Assembly (NCBI GenBank): GCA_963573305.1 | Contig: OY754331.1 | Location: 89,953,434 to 90,017,433 of the forward strand | Direction: 5' to 3' | DNA from: Pyrrhosoma nymphula | Lineage: Eukaryota; Arthropoda; Insecta; Odonata; Coenagrionidae | DNA length: 64,000 nucleotides | In this document: positions 61,985 to 64,000 of the stretch, piece by piece | Layout: every line of letters starts with the position of its first letter | How positions within the stretch are numbered: position 1 is the first letter of the stretch | The notes under the pieces: model-generated | Database searches by the model: none | The model's input: the letters and a program-made list of their open reading frames with translations, nothing else | What the model was told of the DNA's origin: nothing | Made by a program: the position numbers and the translations under genes

Positions 61985-63165
61985 TAATCCCGTGATTTTG
62001 ATGATCCCTTGCTTGTCTCCATGGGTTCATGTGGGCTTCATATTGTACATAATGCTTTTCAAACTGGAGAAAAAGCCACTGGATGGAATGTGGTACCCTT
62101 TCTTAGAGATTGCTATAATGTGTTCAAAGACATGCCTGCGAGGAGGAGCGACTACAAATATTATACTGAGAGTTGTACATTCCCTATGAAGTTCTGCCCA
62201 GTTAGGTGGCTCGACAATGCGGAAGTGGCAGAAATCGCATTGAAAATTCTTCCAAATTTGAAGAAATTTGTTAGTGCCATGGAGAGGGATGGCAAAAGGG
62301 TAACTTCACAACGCTATAAGGAAGTGTGCGAAGGAATAAAGGAAAAACTCCTGGGACCTAGATTAGCTTTTTTTCTCATGTTGCTCGCATTTTGGAGCCC
62401 TTCCTTTGTTATTTCCAAAGTAATGATCCATTTTCCCCCTTTCTGTACACAGAACTAACTCGTCTTATGGTGGATTGAATGTCTTTGTTTGTGAGGGAAT
62501 GACATACTCAAGGGTGCTAGCAGTATTGTCCAAGTCAATATTGAAATGAGTGACAATCTAGTCTCAGTAAACGTTTAAAATTAGGACATTCAGTCAGAGT
62601 TAAGCTACGCAGTGTAGTTCTTAAAGATGCTGAAATATTTGCATTCAAGAAAGAATGCACTGTGTTCTCGAAGACTAAGTGCTTAAAATTGACTGAAAAG
62701 TTACCATTGGAATATAAATTATGCAAAGGAATTACATTTGCTGATCCATCATGATCTAGGATTTTCCCAACTCTGCACTGATGCGGTTGGATATAACACT
62801 ACAGATTTTTCAAGAAAAGAACTGGCTAACGAGCCAGAATTATGATCAGATTGAAAAGGAGTTCAAAAATATTATTACCAATCTTACAGTCATGGAGGTA
62901 ATGGAAACTTTACTCAGAAAAGAACAGAGGCTGGATCATTTCTGGATGAAAATTTATCTGATTCATATTCATCTGATCTCCTTGTCAGTTTCCTTCGCAA
63001 GGTCCTAATACTGAGCCATAGAAATTCATTTGTGGAGAGGGGCTTTTCAATTAATAAAAAGTTAGTTGTTGAAAATCAGCTGCCTAAATCTCTTGTTGCA
63101 CAGTGACAAGTGTATGATGCAGTGCATGATGTTGGTGGTTTAGACTGCATAAAATGGGAATTTTA
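61985..63165 (+). pseudogene. hAT-like transposase, decayed C-terminal two thirds
   Basis: Plus-strand text in two overlapping frames reads LVSMGSCGLHIVHNAFQTGE, WNVVPFLRDCYNVFKDMPAR, then FPMKFCPVRWLDNAEVAEIA (about 62009-62260), followed by broken text and finally ILSHRNSFVERGFSIN and KLVVENQLPKSLVAQ, ending near 63165. The order (S-GSC-LHIVHNAF, RW-DN, and a terminal VERGFSIN) matches a large but poorly named family of hAT-related transposases in animals. Stops at several points (for example after about 62457) show it is inactive. No terminal repeats were found. Confidence 0.68.
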
Positions 63166-63918
63166 AAAATTCAGATTTTGTAACAACCATGATTGACTCT
63201 TTATAAAGTTTACGAATAGAATTGATCAGCCTGTTGTATACATTTTGATATACTGCAGGTGATAGGGTTGATCACTTCATGAAAATAATTGCTGATTCAT
63301 TTTTTGATTATTTTCCCGTCATTGTAATTGGCAAGTCTTGTAGCAGGAAGGTGCAAGGTTTTAGCCCTGTGAGATTACAAAATTATCACCTTAATTATTA
63401 AGTGCAATGTAAATATTTGCTCCCAGATTTGACTCAAAGGTTAATATGACTTGAATTTTTAGAGTTGATGTTGAGAGTGGTTATCATTTTTGTGGAAAAC
63501 TTATCTACATCCCATTTTGATGAACCATACTGGTGGTGAAATTTGAGGTTGAAATTAGTATTCTTGGCTTTTTCTTGTAGGAGTCAAGAAGGTCTTCTAG
63601 TAATTCGAAAGTTTTTTTTTTTACATAATCCCATCTCATTGATGAGGAGTAGATTGTTAACAACACTCTTTGGTGTTGATGCATGTGGAATCTAGTATGT
63701 ATTTTTTGGTATCTTGAGCCTTGAGGAAAATTTCATGGTGCCCAGTGGTAGTTTTCATATCATATCTCTTGGAAGGTCAAATTTAGGGTAATATATGGAT
63801 TCAATGATGGAAATCTCTGTGAGGGGAGACTAGCTACATCCCAATGGTGTTTGCAAATGCTGTATGCAGGTAAAACATTTGACTGTAATTGACTGCCCTG
63901 CTCATGATACCGACCTTG
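63166..63918. other. Unassigned region
   Basis: AT-rich, nothing recognised. Confidence 0.4.
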
Positions 63919-63920
63919 CA

Positions 63921-64000
63921 GTGGCATAACAAGGTTGTGGATTTAGGGGGGGCAAGAATGTTACTGGCCCCGTGGCCATAAGGCTCTCTCCTCCATTTTC
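63921..64000. mobile_element. Partial hAT-like end at the window edge
   Basis: CAGTGGCATAACAAGG followed by a G tract resembles the left end of the hAT MITE at 60608 (CAGTGGCGTACGCAGG). The right end lies outside the window. Confidence 0.45.

Overview
This is animal nuclear DNA, most probably from an arthropod. It is AT-rich, has spliced genes with long introns, and carries a dense, nested load of DNA transposons (piggyBac, hAT, Tigger/pogo and other terminal-inverted-repeat elements), 5'-truncated LINEs and tRNA-derived SINEs. No bacterial operons, CRISPR arrays or viral genes were seen. The arthropod assignment rests on how the two protein-coding genes read and on the repeat mix; the species cannot be named from the sequence.

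Two host genes are supported, both on the + strand. The first is a short-chain acyl-CoA dehydrogenase (ACADS-like, a mitochondrial fatty-acid beta-oxidation flavoenzyme). It has seven clear coding exons (19309-49077) plus a candidate first exon at 11149-11207, just downstream of a CpG-rich, promoter-like block (about 10440-10930). With that exon the model is 1257 nt, an intact 418-residue frame. Its usual catalytic glutamate codon reads glycine. The second, 2.7 kb downstream, is an STK16-like serine/threonine kinase with four exons at 51821-53175; its last part is not found and probably lies beyond the window. A lone exon-like segment at 7423-7520 hints at an unidentified upstream gene. The two genes share no evident pathway.

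Layout: 1-10.4 kb is intergenic, with SINEs, a TA-flanked MITE and a 1.76-kb inverted-repeat element. 10.4-49.1 kb is ACADS, whose introns hold most of the transposons: LINE tails, a piggyBac remnant (26136-29631) containing a hAT MITE and a 16-bp minisatellite, a Tigger element (30973-34097) containing a TTAA-flanked MITE, a second pogo-like relic, a hAT element (37301-39520) with a CGGBP1-like zinc-finger relic and a long (AT)n tract, and a 5.3-kb mirrored repeat array (42890-48205). 49.1-51.8 kb is intergenic with a TTA-flanked MITE. 51.8-64 kb is STK16 and its last visible intron or downstream DNA, with a LINE split by a SINE, a TTAA-flanked hairpin element, hAT MITEs and a decayed hAT-like transposase.

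The most unusual structure is the array at 42890-48205, where blocks of 315, 745, 674, 745, 315, 745, 674, 758 and 315 bp alternate in mirrored orientation. The most unusual gene observation is the missing catalytic glutamate in the acyl-CoA dehydrogenase.
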